From contig CM028382.1 in NCBI GenBank assembly GCA_013146195.2, positions 113,945,237 through 114,009,236 of the forward strand: 64,000 nt of DNA, in the 5' to 3' direction. The notes beneath the pieces are model-generated. The model did no database searches. It was given only the letters and a program-made list of their open reading frames with translations, and was not told where the DNA came from. Below, piece by piece: positions 12,618 through 25,000 of the stretch. The DNA is from Codonopsis lanceolata (Eukaryota > Streptophyta > Magnoliopsida > Asterales > Campanulaceae). The number at the start of each line of letters is the position of its first letter. Position 1 is the stretch's first letter. The position numbers and the translations under genes were made by a program.

Positions 12618-12843
12618 ATGTTCGGCTCTAGTTGACCGAACAACATTGTGTTGTTAAACTAGCTCTCGCCGAGCATTACTGGGATTAATTTTTTTCAAAA
12701 TATTTCTACTGTGTTGTTCGGCTATACACAGTGTCGTTCGGCCCAAGGTGACCGAACAGTAGAATTTAAAAAATATATCTCAGTAATGTTAGCTAGGGCT
12801 AGTCGAACAACACAATGTTGTTCGGTTAACCAAGGCCGAACAT
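12618..12843. repeat. 226-bp near-palindrome (foldback/MITE-like)
   Basis: The left arm from ATGTTCGGCTCTAG through GACCGAACAACATTGTGTTG pairs with the right arm CAACACAATGTTGTTCGGTTA...GGCCGAACAT. Inner parts also match (ACTGGGATTAATTTTTTTCAA against AAAAAATATATCTCAGTAA; TTTCTACTGT against ACAGTAGAA), leaving a small centre near 12725. A transcript would fold into a long hairpin. The outer bases lie in AT-rich DNA and no clear target duplication was found. Confidence 0.7.
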
Positions 12844-13246
12844 TCAAAATCATTTTTTTGTGTGTGATTTTAGGGAAGATTAGGTAATCATTCAAAATTA
12901 TTTTATTTTTTTGTTATTTTCGAAATCATTTTTTTTAATTATGGAAGGAGGAAGAATAATGAGAGATAGGGAAGGAGGGAAAACAGGGAGGCAAATGAAG
13001 GGAGGGAGGAGGGAGAAGAGAGAGGGAAGGGCCATGGAGAAAAAAAGAGAGGAGAGGGGAATGGGGTATGATTAGTTGGGGGTAAATTATAAGGGCAAAA
13101 TATGAGGTTAATAATTTTGGGGGGTCGACTTATAGGAACGGTTTGTCTATATAGTGCGACTCTTACTATATATAAAAGTAAAAAGGGAGATCTGAGGCTT
13201 AAGAGAAAGGCCTTCTTAATTAGAGCGAGCTTCTTTGAGATCCTCA
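12844..13246. other. Intergenic, GA-rich segment
   Basis: A strongly GA-rich stretch (about 12943-13065, GGAAGGAGG-type) lies between the palindrome and the Mutator-like element. Its long minus-strand open frame is only the complement of low-complexity DNA. No gene is called. Confidence 0.5.
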
Positions 13247-14676
13247 CTTATTGAGGGAAAACTACTTTTGACCCCAACATACTATCTAGGGAACCAAAAT
13301 AACCTCGTGCTTTCATAATTACCAATATTGCCAATGTACTCAATTTCGGAGGGAAATATAAGTGTACAAATAATTTGAACAATATGTTATCAAATTCGTT
13401 AAGTGTCCATCCAAATTCGTTAATGGAGTGATGATGTAGATTTTTAAAGGTTTCTTTTATAAAATTTCAAAGTAAAGGTTTCTTTAAACACATCCCAATC
13501 GCTTAAAATTTTAAACAGTTTTACCCCACCGCACCGCCACCACCACCCAGCAATGGCCGACGACGAACAACCCCTTGCAAAATCCACCGTCACCACCTCA
13601 GACCAAACCATAGACCCAACCACCCAACGCAAGCATGATGCAATGATCTCCTGCCTCACCAACCTCCACCTATCTCGACTCTCCACCAAACCCAACACCA
13701 CCGATTCTGAAACCCAGTCCCATCTCCCGAATCTACCCAAGCCTTTCTCTATGTTTTCTCAACCTCCAAACACTCAATCGAGTCCCAACTCACCCTCATC
13801 AATAACCAGTCTACCCCAAATCCGACCTCCATACGTCTCTCTTTCCATCTTCCACCTCGAGAAACTCCTAGCTGACAACTCCTACTTCTTCCCACCTAAC
13901 AAAGTCTGCACCTACCTCAAATACATTCAAGATCTCAAACAAACCTAGATCACGTCAACGTCAAAGTCAATCCCAAATAAGAAATTATCTTTTAAGAACA
14001 AATAGGTAAAAAATTGATCTTGATGTCATTATTGTTGAAGGTAATGTCGGGGAGGGTGAGGACGTGAGAATGGTGTACTTATGGATCTTGTCGCTCTACC
14101 CATAAAATGAGTCTGTGTGCTCTAGAGCCAACAGTATCTTATCTGAATCACATTTGGGGAACCCAACGGCAACGAAGACGGAGCTGAGGTCGGGGATTGT
14201 GCGACAAAAATGAAGCTTCGGAAAGAGAGACAATAGTGGTGGTGGTTGTTGGGGGCTAGGATGAGACGGCGGTGATGTGGGGGTGGTTGGACTGGGTGGG
14301 AGGAACACTGAGGGACGATCGGAGAAGGTTGGAGATGTTGCCGGTGAAGAATGATGTGTATCATTGAATATGCCCAGAATGTGTGTTCACATGTGATAGA
14401 AAAATGAATTTGATAATGTTATAATTATATGAAGATAACCTTTTGCTTTGAAATTTTATAAAAGAAACCTTTAAAAATCCATGTCATCACTCTGATAACG
14501 AATTTTGATGAAAACTTACCGAAATTGATAATATTCTATCCAAATCATTTTTACACTTCTAACATTTTCCCCCGAAATTAAATACATTGGCAATATTGGT
14601 AATTATGAAAGTACGTGGCTATTTTGGGTTCCTGCAAATAATACGTTGGTTAAAATAATAGTTTTCCCCTTATTGA
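13247..14676. mobile_element. Mutator-like element (non-autonomous MULE) with target duplication
   Basis: The element occupies 13255-14668 (1414 bp) and is flanked by CTTATTGA at 13247-13254 and 14669-14676; a further G could extend the match to 9 bp if the termini are shifted by one base. Both ends start GGGAAAACTA. Inverted repeats of about 220 bp (13255-13480 and about 14435-14668) share GAACCAAAATA, TTTCATAATTACCAATATTG and AAAGGTTTCTTTTATAAAAT. Long terminal repeats with 8-9-bp duplications fit Mutator. No transposase is encoded; the interior carries unrelated open frames. Confidence 0.85.
13553..13948 (+). CDS. Hypothetical 131-residue ORF inside the MULE
   Basis: This ATG-initiated frame lies entirely between the inverted repeats of the MULE. 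The product is Pro/Ser/Thr-rich (HLPNLPKPFSMFSQPPN, SSPNSPSSITSLPQ) and ends FFPPNKVCTYLKYIQDLKQT. It has no transposase signature and I recognise no domain. Base composition (C-rich plus strand) differs from the surrounding AT-rich DNA, as expected for gene sequence captured by a Pack-MULE. A minus-strand frame at 14096-14308 in the same element (ending CDSKILLALE-like) may be another captured piece. No splice signals or promoter confirm expression. Confidence 0.35.
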   Translation: MADDEQPLAKSTVTTSDQTIDPTTQRKHDAMISCLTNLHLSRLSTKPNTTDSETQSHLPNLPKPFSMFSQPPNTQSSPNSPSSITSLPQIRPPYVSLSIFHLEKLLADNSYFFPPNKVCTYLKYIQDLKQT

Positions 14677-15781
14677 GTAGTCAAGTTCTTTTATCTCCTT
14701 GTACTACTTCAAAAGATCGAACGAAGCCTTATCTTTCGAACTAATAAGCTAGGACTGGAACTGTTTATATATATCTTGAAGACCGAGATTGAGGCTTTTA
14801 ACGTGAATTTAATGGTTTGGGTGACGTGGAGCAAGAATATGGGCCGTTGGGCATGCACATGTACAAAGGCTCTAATATCATGTTAAAGTCGGAGGATCTA
14901 TCTCAAAACCAATTGGGTATTAGAGGTATGGCTCAGGATCTTTAGGATCTTTAGGATCTTTATTAAGCGACTGATAGATTTGATTATTCCCGTTGTGAGT
15001 TTAGTGTTTTAACAAGACAAAGACAAAGAAGAAAATAAAAATATATATATTATAAAATTAGTGTTTGTTTTTCGAAGATGCTATAGGAGAGAGACTATTA
15101 ATCAAAATAAGAATCAAATGAAAGATAAAATAATAAATGAAACATTAAAAAGAATGATTAGAAATTAGATACTTTCTTTAAACAACCAAAGATGAAATGG
15201 TTGATAACATAACAAGTAGTAATGGGTTTGAGTCATCCGGGGCCGGGGGTAAGTATTTTTTGAGCAAAGTGCCCGGGGCGCTTTCAGTAAGGGATTTAGC
15301 ATCGGATTTGGCCACTGGTAGGACTTTAATTGATGTCCACTCCGGAGAATTCATTCTTCGGGTGGGTGATATAACAATAATTAATGGGAGGAGGAAGACT
15401 CGGCATTAAAAATTAAAATTTTTAAAAGGAGAGTATGAATTAAGATGATTTTCTTTCTAGATTAATCTTCATTCCGTTCCAATTAACACAACACGTAACT
15501 CCACTAAGCCAAACAAGAGGCCATTTGTTCGCAGTGTACAACACAAGAACGGAAAGAGCCAAAATCAGATACAGCGTCGAGGGGTTTTAGCTAAAAATCT
15601 AGACAGCACCACCTTGTAATAACCCAATGTTACATAGGAGTATATATGAAATGTGAAAATCTGAAAGAATAACATAATATATGGACTATGGAGAGACTAT
15701 GGCCATTTACCGGTTATCAAAGCACTGTCGCAACAAGTGAAGAATCCAAAATTCCAAATGGTAGCAGCAATCCAAGCTTTA
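14677..15781. other. Intergenic segment downstream of the release factor gene
   Basis: This segment holds the probable 3' untranslated region of the minus-strand release factor gene (below 15782) and AT-rich DNA. A 70-codon plus-strand frame at 15197-15409 (GAGGKYFLSKVPGALSVRDL) is more protein-like than its surroundings but short, and has no recognised homologue. It may be a relic of an older gene or element. Confidence 0.4.
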
Positions 15782-17306
15782 TCAAACAGGAGCGCTTACA
15801 GATTCAGCTAGTTCTTCCAATATTTCCTTTTGCTCCAAGGCAGCGCAAGACTGCATGGTAATTTTGTTCACAAAATTCCATCTCAAACAAACTCTATATT
15901 TTTCTTATTTTATATTTTCTTCCTTAATCCCGAAAAAGAAATATGTTTACCTGAATGGCTGTCTCCAGATCACCATCTAGAAACGAGGTGAGGTCAAAGT
16001 TCATCTTCAGTCGGTGATCAGTAACTCTATTATCCTAGAAAAAATGATATCCAAAGTGTTAGAAAAATAATTGGTCCCCCCAAAAATAAAGGAATTAGTC
16101 GATCCTCCCCTTTAACACTTGGACACCATATATATGTTTTTCAACATGATACAATCTCTCCCTTCCCCCAAAAATGACCAGCACAAGATATTGACAACCT
16201 CACATGAATTACAACCAGAAGGCCTCGTCTGAGCCAACTCACCAAAATGTTCTAGTCGAGGATACCAGTTCTTCTTGAAGATCCGTAAATCTGATAGCTT
16301 AATTAGTTTGGAAGAGGAACAGTCAAGCATACATGTGAAGCTCAACATGGAAGAGGACAAATAATTAGGGACATCCCATTTCGGAAACGGCCTATTACTA
16401 TAAATTGGAATGTGTTGCTAATGCACTCCCTCCGTCCCAAAACGAGGTCCCATCTTCCTGTTAGTTCGTTCCATAAAAGGAGCCCCACTTCTTTTTATTT
16501 TTGTTCTTTCACGAGGAGTCCCAAACACCAGTCCTCGTACGCAATAATGAGTTTTTCATTGGCCCAAGGAAATGTGTACCTGGAGAGAGTCGTGCATGGA
16601 CATCCTGAACGCAGTGGTGTCAACCCATTGGGTTAAGGAGTCCCACTTCAAAAATTCAAGGCATAAGAGCAAGGCCAATGGAGGTTTATTGGCAAATCTT
16701 AATTGAATCTTCTCATCCAATGGCAAATCTAAAATAATCAAAACCAAATCATCCAATGATTTTACCAAAAATAAATCATATGCTAAACCCCAATCTTGCG
16801 CGCATCTTCCACCTCAAGCGCATTCCTCCCTCTTCCCCTTTACATGTGTCATCACGTGAGTATTTGATATTTTATTTTCCCCCCCATTGTCTTTCTTGAC
16901 CAATTTTTAGCCAAGAAAAAAAAATTCCTGAATTAAAGTACATATTTTTCCTATAAATAGAGACTTGTTTTGTTTCATTAGGACATCAGAAAAAATTTCT
17001 ATGATTTTTTCAAGTTTCTAGTCATTATTTATGGAGATAAAGATGGTGGGGTATGTAAATGTGTTGGATTTTGTGCCACCATTGGAAAGGTTTTTTGGTT
17101 TTAAATCAAATGAGTATCTAATGAATTATTTTATTGGTTTTTAATGGATTGTGTTTGATTTTGCAAAACCATTGTACATGGTCAAAGTTTCCATAATTTT
17201 TTCGAAGTTTTATCTATCTTTTCGAAAACATGATATCTCTTTCAATGGTTAATATAATTATAAACATCAATGTTTAGTAAGAAAAAGTAACCATTGCAAA
17301 CTCCTC

Positions 17307-17337
<31 letters not shown>

Positions 17338-18962
17338 GTATTGCCTTTGTCCTGAAAGATAGTCCCATTTGATAAGTCTTTAACTTTTTTATATTATACT
17401 TTTGCTTCTATATATTTCCTATAATTTGCACTAACGTGACAACTTTTTTGTGTGATATGTATAAGGAAATGTCAAAATGATAAAATTTTGAGAGATTATG
17501 GTGGTTTACATGTTAAAATTTAGAAATGAGACCATCTTTTTGGGAAAAAAGATAATAGAACATGAGACTTCTTCTGAGGGGAAAGGAGGAAGTATAACTC
17601 ACTCCAATTTAAATGGAGTACAGAGAAACTAAAGTACAATGTTTAAAAGTTTTGATTTTTCAAATCGGAATATTTATTACGGGGGGGAGTTAATGTTCAT
17701 TGTGAAAAACTGATTAAGTGGATCCTGTTCCTAGCTCCAGTACTTTTGTAGATTTTGTAAATTCCTTCCATATTGATTAGCCTATTCAGGCTTTGGTATA
17801 CTCCCGGTGTACAAAAGATGCGTCACCTGTTTTGACGCTCTTCGTAAATAATAATTACTTTTACTTATCAAAAAAAAAAAAATCATTGCAAGAAGCATTG
17901 ACAACTTGCATTCATCCATTTTGTAATTCTTCAAACAATACGGGTGCTCCTCGCGAACATACTCACCTAAATGCACAGCTAACATGTTTTGTCTTATGTT
18001 ATACTCTCTGCTCCCCCGAAAGAATCCTACCTTTCTTACAGAGTCTTGTGATATGACAAACTAAGTTTAAAAATTTGTGAGTTAGCAAATTTATCCTTAC
18101 ATTATACTTGAAAATAAGACAACTACTTATAGTTCTTAAATAAGGGGAATTATGACAAATCACTTTATCCTTAAATGCTCGACTTTCAAACACAAACTAT
18201 AATCAGCAAGGGGCAAGTAATAAACATGATGTCCCGTAACATTACCTTGTAATTGTATGTACGGATCTTTTCTGCACGGGAACCACTACCAACCTACAAA
18301 TTTCGAAACACCGTGAACTTGTGAGACAAATTTTCCGACAATGTTGTAACTTGTAACTTCAAGATACATTTATCCTGTAAGGAAATATACAAACCTGCAT
18401 TTTTCTCTGATTTCTGAGCGACTCTTGCTGTTCCCTTACTTTCATCTCATACCTGGGACAAGGGCATGGACCATCAGGCACGTATTGGAGGTACTAAAAT
18501 CTAAAGAGGAATTAAGAATGACAACTACACATTTCAACCAATATTACAGAGAAATACACTTCATAGGAAAAGTAGACATTGACAAACAAAGAAAGACAAA
18601 AGCCATATCATAGGAAAATTATAAGGATTAACAGATTCTCAGAATTCTGCTTTCATGTTTCTACAGACTAAAATTTTCACACCATAAAGAGAAAATAAAT
18701 ATGTTCTATATTCAAATTCAATAACGACTTATTAAAGTAAAAGAGAAGAAAATATAGCCGAAAACAAGGAGAATTATATTTCACATGTGTTTCCACAATT
18801 TTATACTTTCTCAAATGAGTCACAAATCCCAAAAAGGAAAAGGACATGCCAATAATTAAGAGCTCACTTCTACATCTGGAAGTCTGATGGGGGAATCATA
18901 GATGACAAACTATCAATAGTAATAAGCATATCATTACAAGCAATTCCATAAAACCAGGAAAA

Positions 18963-19011
<49 letters not shown>

Positions 19012-22000
19012 AAATTTCATCTCTATTTTTGTTTGGAAAAATTATAACCATCAAATATTTTGTTTGTTGGGCAATGTAAAAGAACAACATGACTGCTACT
19101 GCAACTCAAAGGATGTCAAATTATTAGTAATAACACATTCAGAGTAGACTACACAAGGGCCACAAGCGAACCAAATAGTTTGTGAACTTGGCTCGGTTCG
19201 GTAAGAGCTTGGTTTGGAAACCCTAATGGGTGGGAGAGATGGCAAGGGCACTCAAGGCAAAGACCTTGAGGTCCTTAGTTCCAATGCCCGTGCCAAGGGG
19301 CCAAACTTACCCATCAAAAAAAAATGCTCGTTCGTAATGCAAACAAACCAAGTTCAAGCTCGGTTTTTAGGCTCGTTAGATAAACAAGCCAAGCTCAAGC
19401 TTGGGTATGTTCGGCTCTTTAAAGTTCGCCTTGGCTCGTCTATAAAATATTATGAATAAAATAATTATTTAAACATGACATAAGTTATGAAAGTTTTGGT
19501 TATATAATATAGATCTTTTCTTTTATATGCCACATAATATAATTGCTTTATTATTTTAAAACGTATAACTTTAAAAAAAATTAAAGGATATAAAATGATT
19601 TAAAAATAAACAAGCTTAGCATGTTAGCTTGGGAAAAGGCTTGGCTCGTCGCAAGCTCAGCTTGAACTCGTTCAGTAAGTACACAAACCAGTCTCAAACT
19701 TGTTTTAAACCTTGTTTATTAAACAAGCCAAACACAAATAGACCAAAGCTCGGATCGGCTTGTATGCAGCCGAGTGTGTCACAGTGGACACCTAAATGTC
19801 ATAAAAAATAAGTTATTAAATGTTTACTTTATAATAGCAAGACCACATGTAATAGTGAACCAACTTTATGTATGCTTGGAAAAAGGCTTCTCAGACAAAG
19901 ATGGATAAAGTTAACAGATGTGCCAATTAAAGTTGCATGCATCATAAAGTATTTTTCTACTAGTATAAAGCCCTTTCCTTGTCAATGTAAGCACTAACTT
20001 AGTGTACTTCAGAAAGGAGTTAAACGCCCTTGACAATTGTGTAGACATGTAACTTAAACAGGCAGTGTCCTCACAATTTTGCCCGCAATAGTTGAAGGGC
20101 ACGAATTTTGTTTTTAAGTTGACTCCTTTCTTCGGTGCAAAAGATTCTGATTCCAGTTGGTTTATGGAAAAGATCAACAGCTGTTTCAACCTTGTTGACA
20201 TTCTGACCTGCAGAATACAGATTATGCTTGAAAGATGATATTCAGGGTTATGGGAAGGAAAAGAATCTAGTTTCCCTAAAAAAAATCAAAAGTGCTGGTG
20301 GACTCATTGCTGATCAATGAAACACTAGCTGATATATACCTCCAGCACCACCCGACCTTGCAAAGGTTATGTCGATATCTTTTGGATCAATTACCACATC
20401 AACCTCATCTGCCTGAAATCAACATAGCATAAGCACACAGACAAGCCAAAAGATGGAATAATGCCTTGAGTCTTGATTAAGAAAAGAGGTCATTATAGCA
20501 GTATCTGAGAAAAAAGACAAGCGCATATGCACATCGATTCCTACACCATATATGAGCAGATCATCTTCACACAATTTGTGTACTGCATAGAAAGCTGGAA
20601 AACTGGACCAAGATGCAGAGGTACTAAAGTGACAACCTAACCACCCAAAATTCGGTTAAAAAAATTGGTCAAGGCCCACTGCTGAAAACAAATTGTCACT
20701 TGAAATCTATATGTGTTAACATGTTGATGGCAGTCATGGAAGTATGAGAATTCAATTACATAACCAATTTTTGGTAAGAGACCAACCATGTCAAGCAATC
20801 ATTCTAGATAATGTAGAGTTGTATATTCATCTTATGTAAGACATACTACTCAAGATCATCATGGTAGTAAGATGATCATGATGTATTAGGTAATTGTGTC
20901 ATTTCAAACAAACTTGTCAATGTCCCAAACAGATTCAAAAAATGGATCTGTACCTATGTATATATGATCCTGTGTGTGTGTACAGAGTATAATTGCTGCA
21001 AGTAAATCTACACTTGCATCAAACAAACTTACCTCAGGCATGATAGCCACAGTGGCAGTAGACGTGTGAACACGACCTTGGGTTTCAGTCTGAGGAACGC
21101 GCTGAACTCTATGGACGCCTGACTCATACTTCAGTTTGCTATAGACACTCTTTCCTTTGACTTCCATCACATAAGTCTTGAATCCTCCTTTTTCAGCCTT
21201 ACAAAACAAAGACTATTAGGACAGTTTCATGCAAAGGGAAGCTCAAATAAACACATGTCACAAATATACCTGCGAGCAGGCTACTGGGGTGTGTTTCAAT
21301 GAGTTGCGTTCGCTGTACCTCTGATACATACGAACCTATAGGATGCTTAAATGTTAGCTTCAGAAAGTGACAGAAGCATTCCATTAATCAAAATCAAGGC
21401 AATGCACTTGAGAGTTTTTTGGAAAGATTTTTATAGAACGACTATCCAAAGAATGGAAGCGAAAGTTATCTCACTCTCTCAAAATAGTTATTCTAATAAG
21501 CTTACCTATAGGGATCAGTCAAGGCTGACCCGATACCATTTTACATTCTCTGATAAGATATAATCTTAACTTTTTCCTAAAATCAGAAATCATAATTTTG
21601 CTCAAAATCTGGAATAACACAAGCAGAAACCAAGCATATATCAATTACAAAAATGGTTAGAACCTCGTTTAGGAAGCTTGAGAACCTAAATTTGGTAATA
21701 TCAAGATACAACATTCAGAATTATAATGTTCTGCAATAAACAGGGGAGGATTTTAGGATAGCATATGCTTGATTTAAATAACCTTACCAACACGACCTTA
21801 TAATTTAAAGCCTAAAGATACGTTGGGCAAACCAGTTATGAAAGATTTATTTTATGCCAGATCATGTTGTATATCAAAGGAAAAATAAAAAAGAAGCATA
21901 TACCTACAAGATCACCAGCCCATATTCCAGCCTCATCACCACCAGTGCCAGCCCTGACTGCAGAATAGAATAATTAAGTCTTGTAAATATCCAAAACATA

Positions 22001-25000
22001 AAATGAGGTGTATTCATTTCTTTAAATCCAGAGAATCTAGATATATTTGGCTGATGAGATATATGAGTTAGCTTCAAAGGCAAAACCATGGCAAGCATGC
22101 CTCCTAAAATAATTTCTATATGTAACCATGCCAGTAAGGCATTAAGATAGGTTACACATCAAGTTCTGAATTTGGTAGCCACACAAACCAAATTGAAGGA
22201 TTAGTAAGCAAAATATTCAGCAATTCATTAACGCTGCTTGTCCCTAATGGTTATTCACTCATTTCTTATAGATATCATGACGGAGAAATAAAACTGCGCA
22301 AGAGCACTAGAAGCCAGACATAGTTTCCAAATCACCTTAGATTCAGGCTTTGGAGGGATAGTTTCCAAATCACCTTTTAATTCAGGCTTTGGAGGGATAG
22401 TTTCCAAATGTTGGGGATCTAGCTGCATTCTTTGGTTGTAAGTCTGCTTTTCTTCCCGCCTACTACCTTGGACTTCCCATAGGTGCACACAGTCAAAGAG
22501 CAGGGCATTGTGGAATCCAATGGTCGTGCGTTTCGAGCAGAGATTGTCAGGGTGGAAGCGTCAACTCCTTTCCAAGGAGGGGAGATTAGTCCTAATCAAG
22601 AACACTCTTGCTAATTTACCGACCTATTTCTTATCGCTCTTTGTGATTCCTGCCACAATAAGGCAAAGATTAGAAAAGTTGGAAAGAGATTTTTTGTGGG
22701 AAGGGCAAACAGACGTGCACAAGTTTCATTTAGTGAACTGGGAAAAGGTGTGCTCTAGGGTTCAAGAGGGAGGTCTGAATATCAGAAAACTCAAATTATT
22801 TAATGAGGCTTTGCTGGGAAAATGGTTGTGGAGGTATCTCACAGACAAGGAGGCTTTTTGGAGACAAGTGGTGGTTTGTAAGTATGGTGAAGGGGATCAT
22901 TGTTGGTTCCCTAATGAGGTCAATTCTACTTATGGGGTGGGAGTCTGGCGAGGCATTAGGAAAGGGTGGAGCTCTTTTGAAAGATTCATTGCATTTGAGG
23001 TTGGCAACGGGGCCTCGGTGAGATTTTGGGAAGATAGATGGTGTGGGGATACTTGTTTGAGGGCGGTGTTCCAGAATTTATTCAAGCTTTCCACAGATAA
23101 GGATTGTAGAGTTAGCTCTATTTTGTCTACGGTGGAGGGTAAGCCTATCTGGAATCCCACGTTCAGAAGGAATTTTCATGATTGGGAGATTGAGTCAGTT
23201 GTGCAGCTTTTAGGGAGGCTTCAAGAGCAGAATATAGACAGGTTGGTGGATAAGGTGGTTTGGAAAGGTTTAGGGGGCCCTCTTTTTTCAGTAAACTCGT
23301 ATTATTTGAAGCTTCTCAACTGTGGTAGAACTTCATTCCCTTGGAGAGCAGTTTGGAACTCTAAAGCCCCTAAGAGAGTGGTTTTTTTCATGTGGGAAGC
23401 GACTCACGAAGCTATCCTAACCGGGGACAATTTGCGGAAACGTAACATGGTTTTTGTCAATAGGTGTTATTTGTGTAAGGCTAGTGAGGAGAGTGTAAAT
23501 CATTTGCTCCTACACTGCCAAGTGGCTATAGAGCTATGGAATTTTGTGCTGGGAATGTTCAAGATGTCTTGGGTCATGCCGAGGTCGATAATTGATCATG
23601 TCAGAAGCTGGACTATGGGTTATAAGAATAGGAGAAGTCGTACATGGGGGACAGCTCTTTTGGGAGTGTGTTGGATTCTATGGAAGGAAAGAAATCATAG
23701 GGCATTCGATAACGAGAAAAGGTCAGTCCCGGAATTGAAGAATTTGTTGATTCGCACCCTTCATTTATGGTGTTCCGAGGCTCATCACTCCACTTCTAGT
23801 CCCAACACTGCTATTGTAGATTTTGTAAATAGTATAGACATTGATTAATCATTTTGGTTAGTTATACTTCTAGTGTACAAAGGACGCATCACCACTTTTG
23901 ATGCTTTTTTATCTATTATTTACTTATCAAAAAAAAAAAATTCAGGCTTTGGAGGGACCTTCCTTTCAGTTTATACAGTTTTCATCCTGCTTACCATCCT
24001 AACTTTCATGTACAATCCTAAGCAGAAATATTTGGTTCCTAACTTCACTAGCCTAATTGACTGTCCTTGTCTTGTTCTACCTTGCACAAGGTTCTTATGT
24101 TTGTCCTTTTCAGTTTAGACAGTTTTCAACCTACTAGCTCTCTTAACTTTCATGAACAATCCCAGAAATATTTGGTTCCTAACTTCACTAGCCTGATTTG
24201 ACTATCCTTAAGGTTCCTACGTTTGTCCTTATTCAAACCCCTCTGCCCTCTACAAGATTAACCAATTCCAAATTACTCCTTTAGATCACTTTTTGAATAT
24301 ACTTCTCATATTTTATTAATAATAACAAAATTTCTCTATATATGGATTGGCTAGCAGTTTCCATAATTTTTCAGCAGAGGACCATCAATTCAGTAATTTT
24401 CTAGTAGTAAGCCCATAACAGGATAGTGTCATCTAGAAAAGACATGGAGAGAAGACATACCTTCAAGCAATATATTTTTTGAGTCTAGAGGATCACTGGG
24501 GATCAGCAATAACTACCAATAAAGAACAAATAAATCAACATTTCCGAAAGCAATGCAGCAAAAGGTCAAACACACAGAAATGTAAATACTATGCATGGAT
24601 AAACATCAAAGTTAAGGTTCAGAAAATGAAACCTTGAGCTTCTCCTCGAACTTTTTAAGCTGACCGGATAAAGTTTCAATTTCAGAAGCAATCATCTCTG
24701 CCATATCTTCATCAGCTGATTCAGCTCCAACCTCTTTAGACATAGCTGACATGAAAATAAAAGAGGTTAACACAAAAGTACAACAACACATGCAATTTCT
24801 ATAACAAAGCTGAAAGAAAGAAAACCTTTTGCTTCTTCTAGTTGCTTCTCACAATCCTTAAATCCCTTGTATGTTAACACAACCTACTAGTTCGAGAGAT
24901 CAAATTCAATTATTACTAAGAATAGTAAAACAACAGCAAACAGCCACACATACAAGACCCAAGATCTCCTTGATAGTACCTCATCAAGCTCCGCCATAGA

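Noticed and set aside
12379..12618. Two overlapping small frames near 12400
   Set aside because: CT-rich low-complexity DNA; no homology pattern.
20904..21209. A separate small minus-strand gene
   Set aside because: It is exon 9 of the release factor gene read through into introns.
22508..23848. A 446-codon open frame as a host gene
   Set aside because: It is the C-terminal part of a LINE reverse transcriptase with zf-RVT domain, flanked by a target duplication and poly(A).
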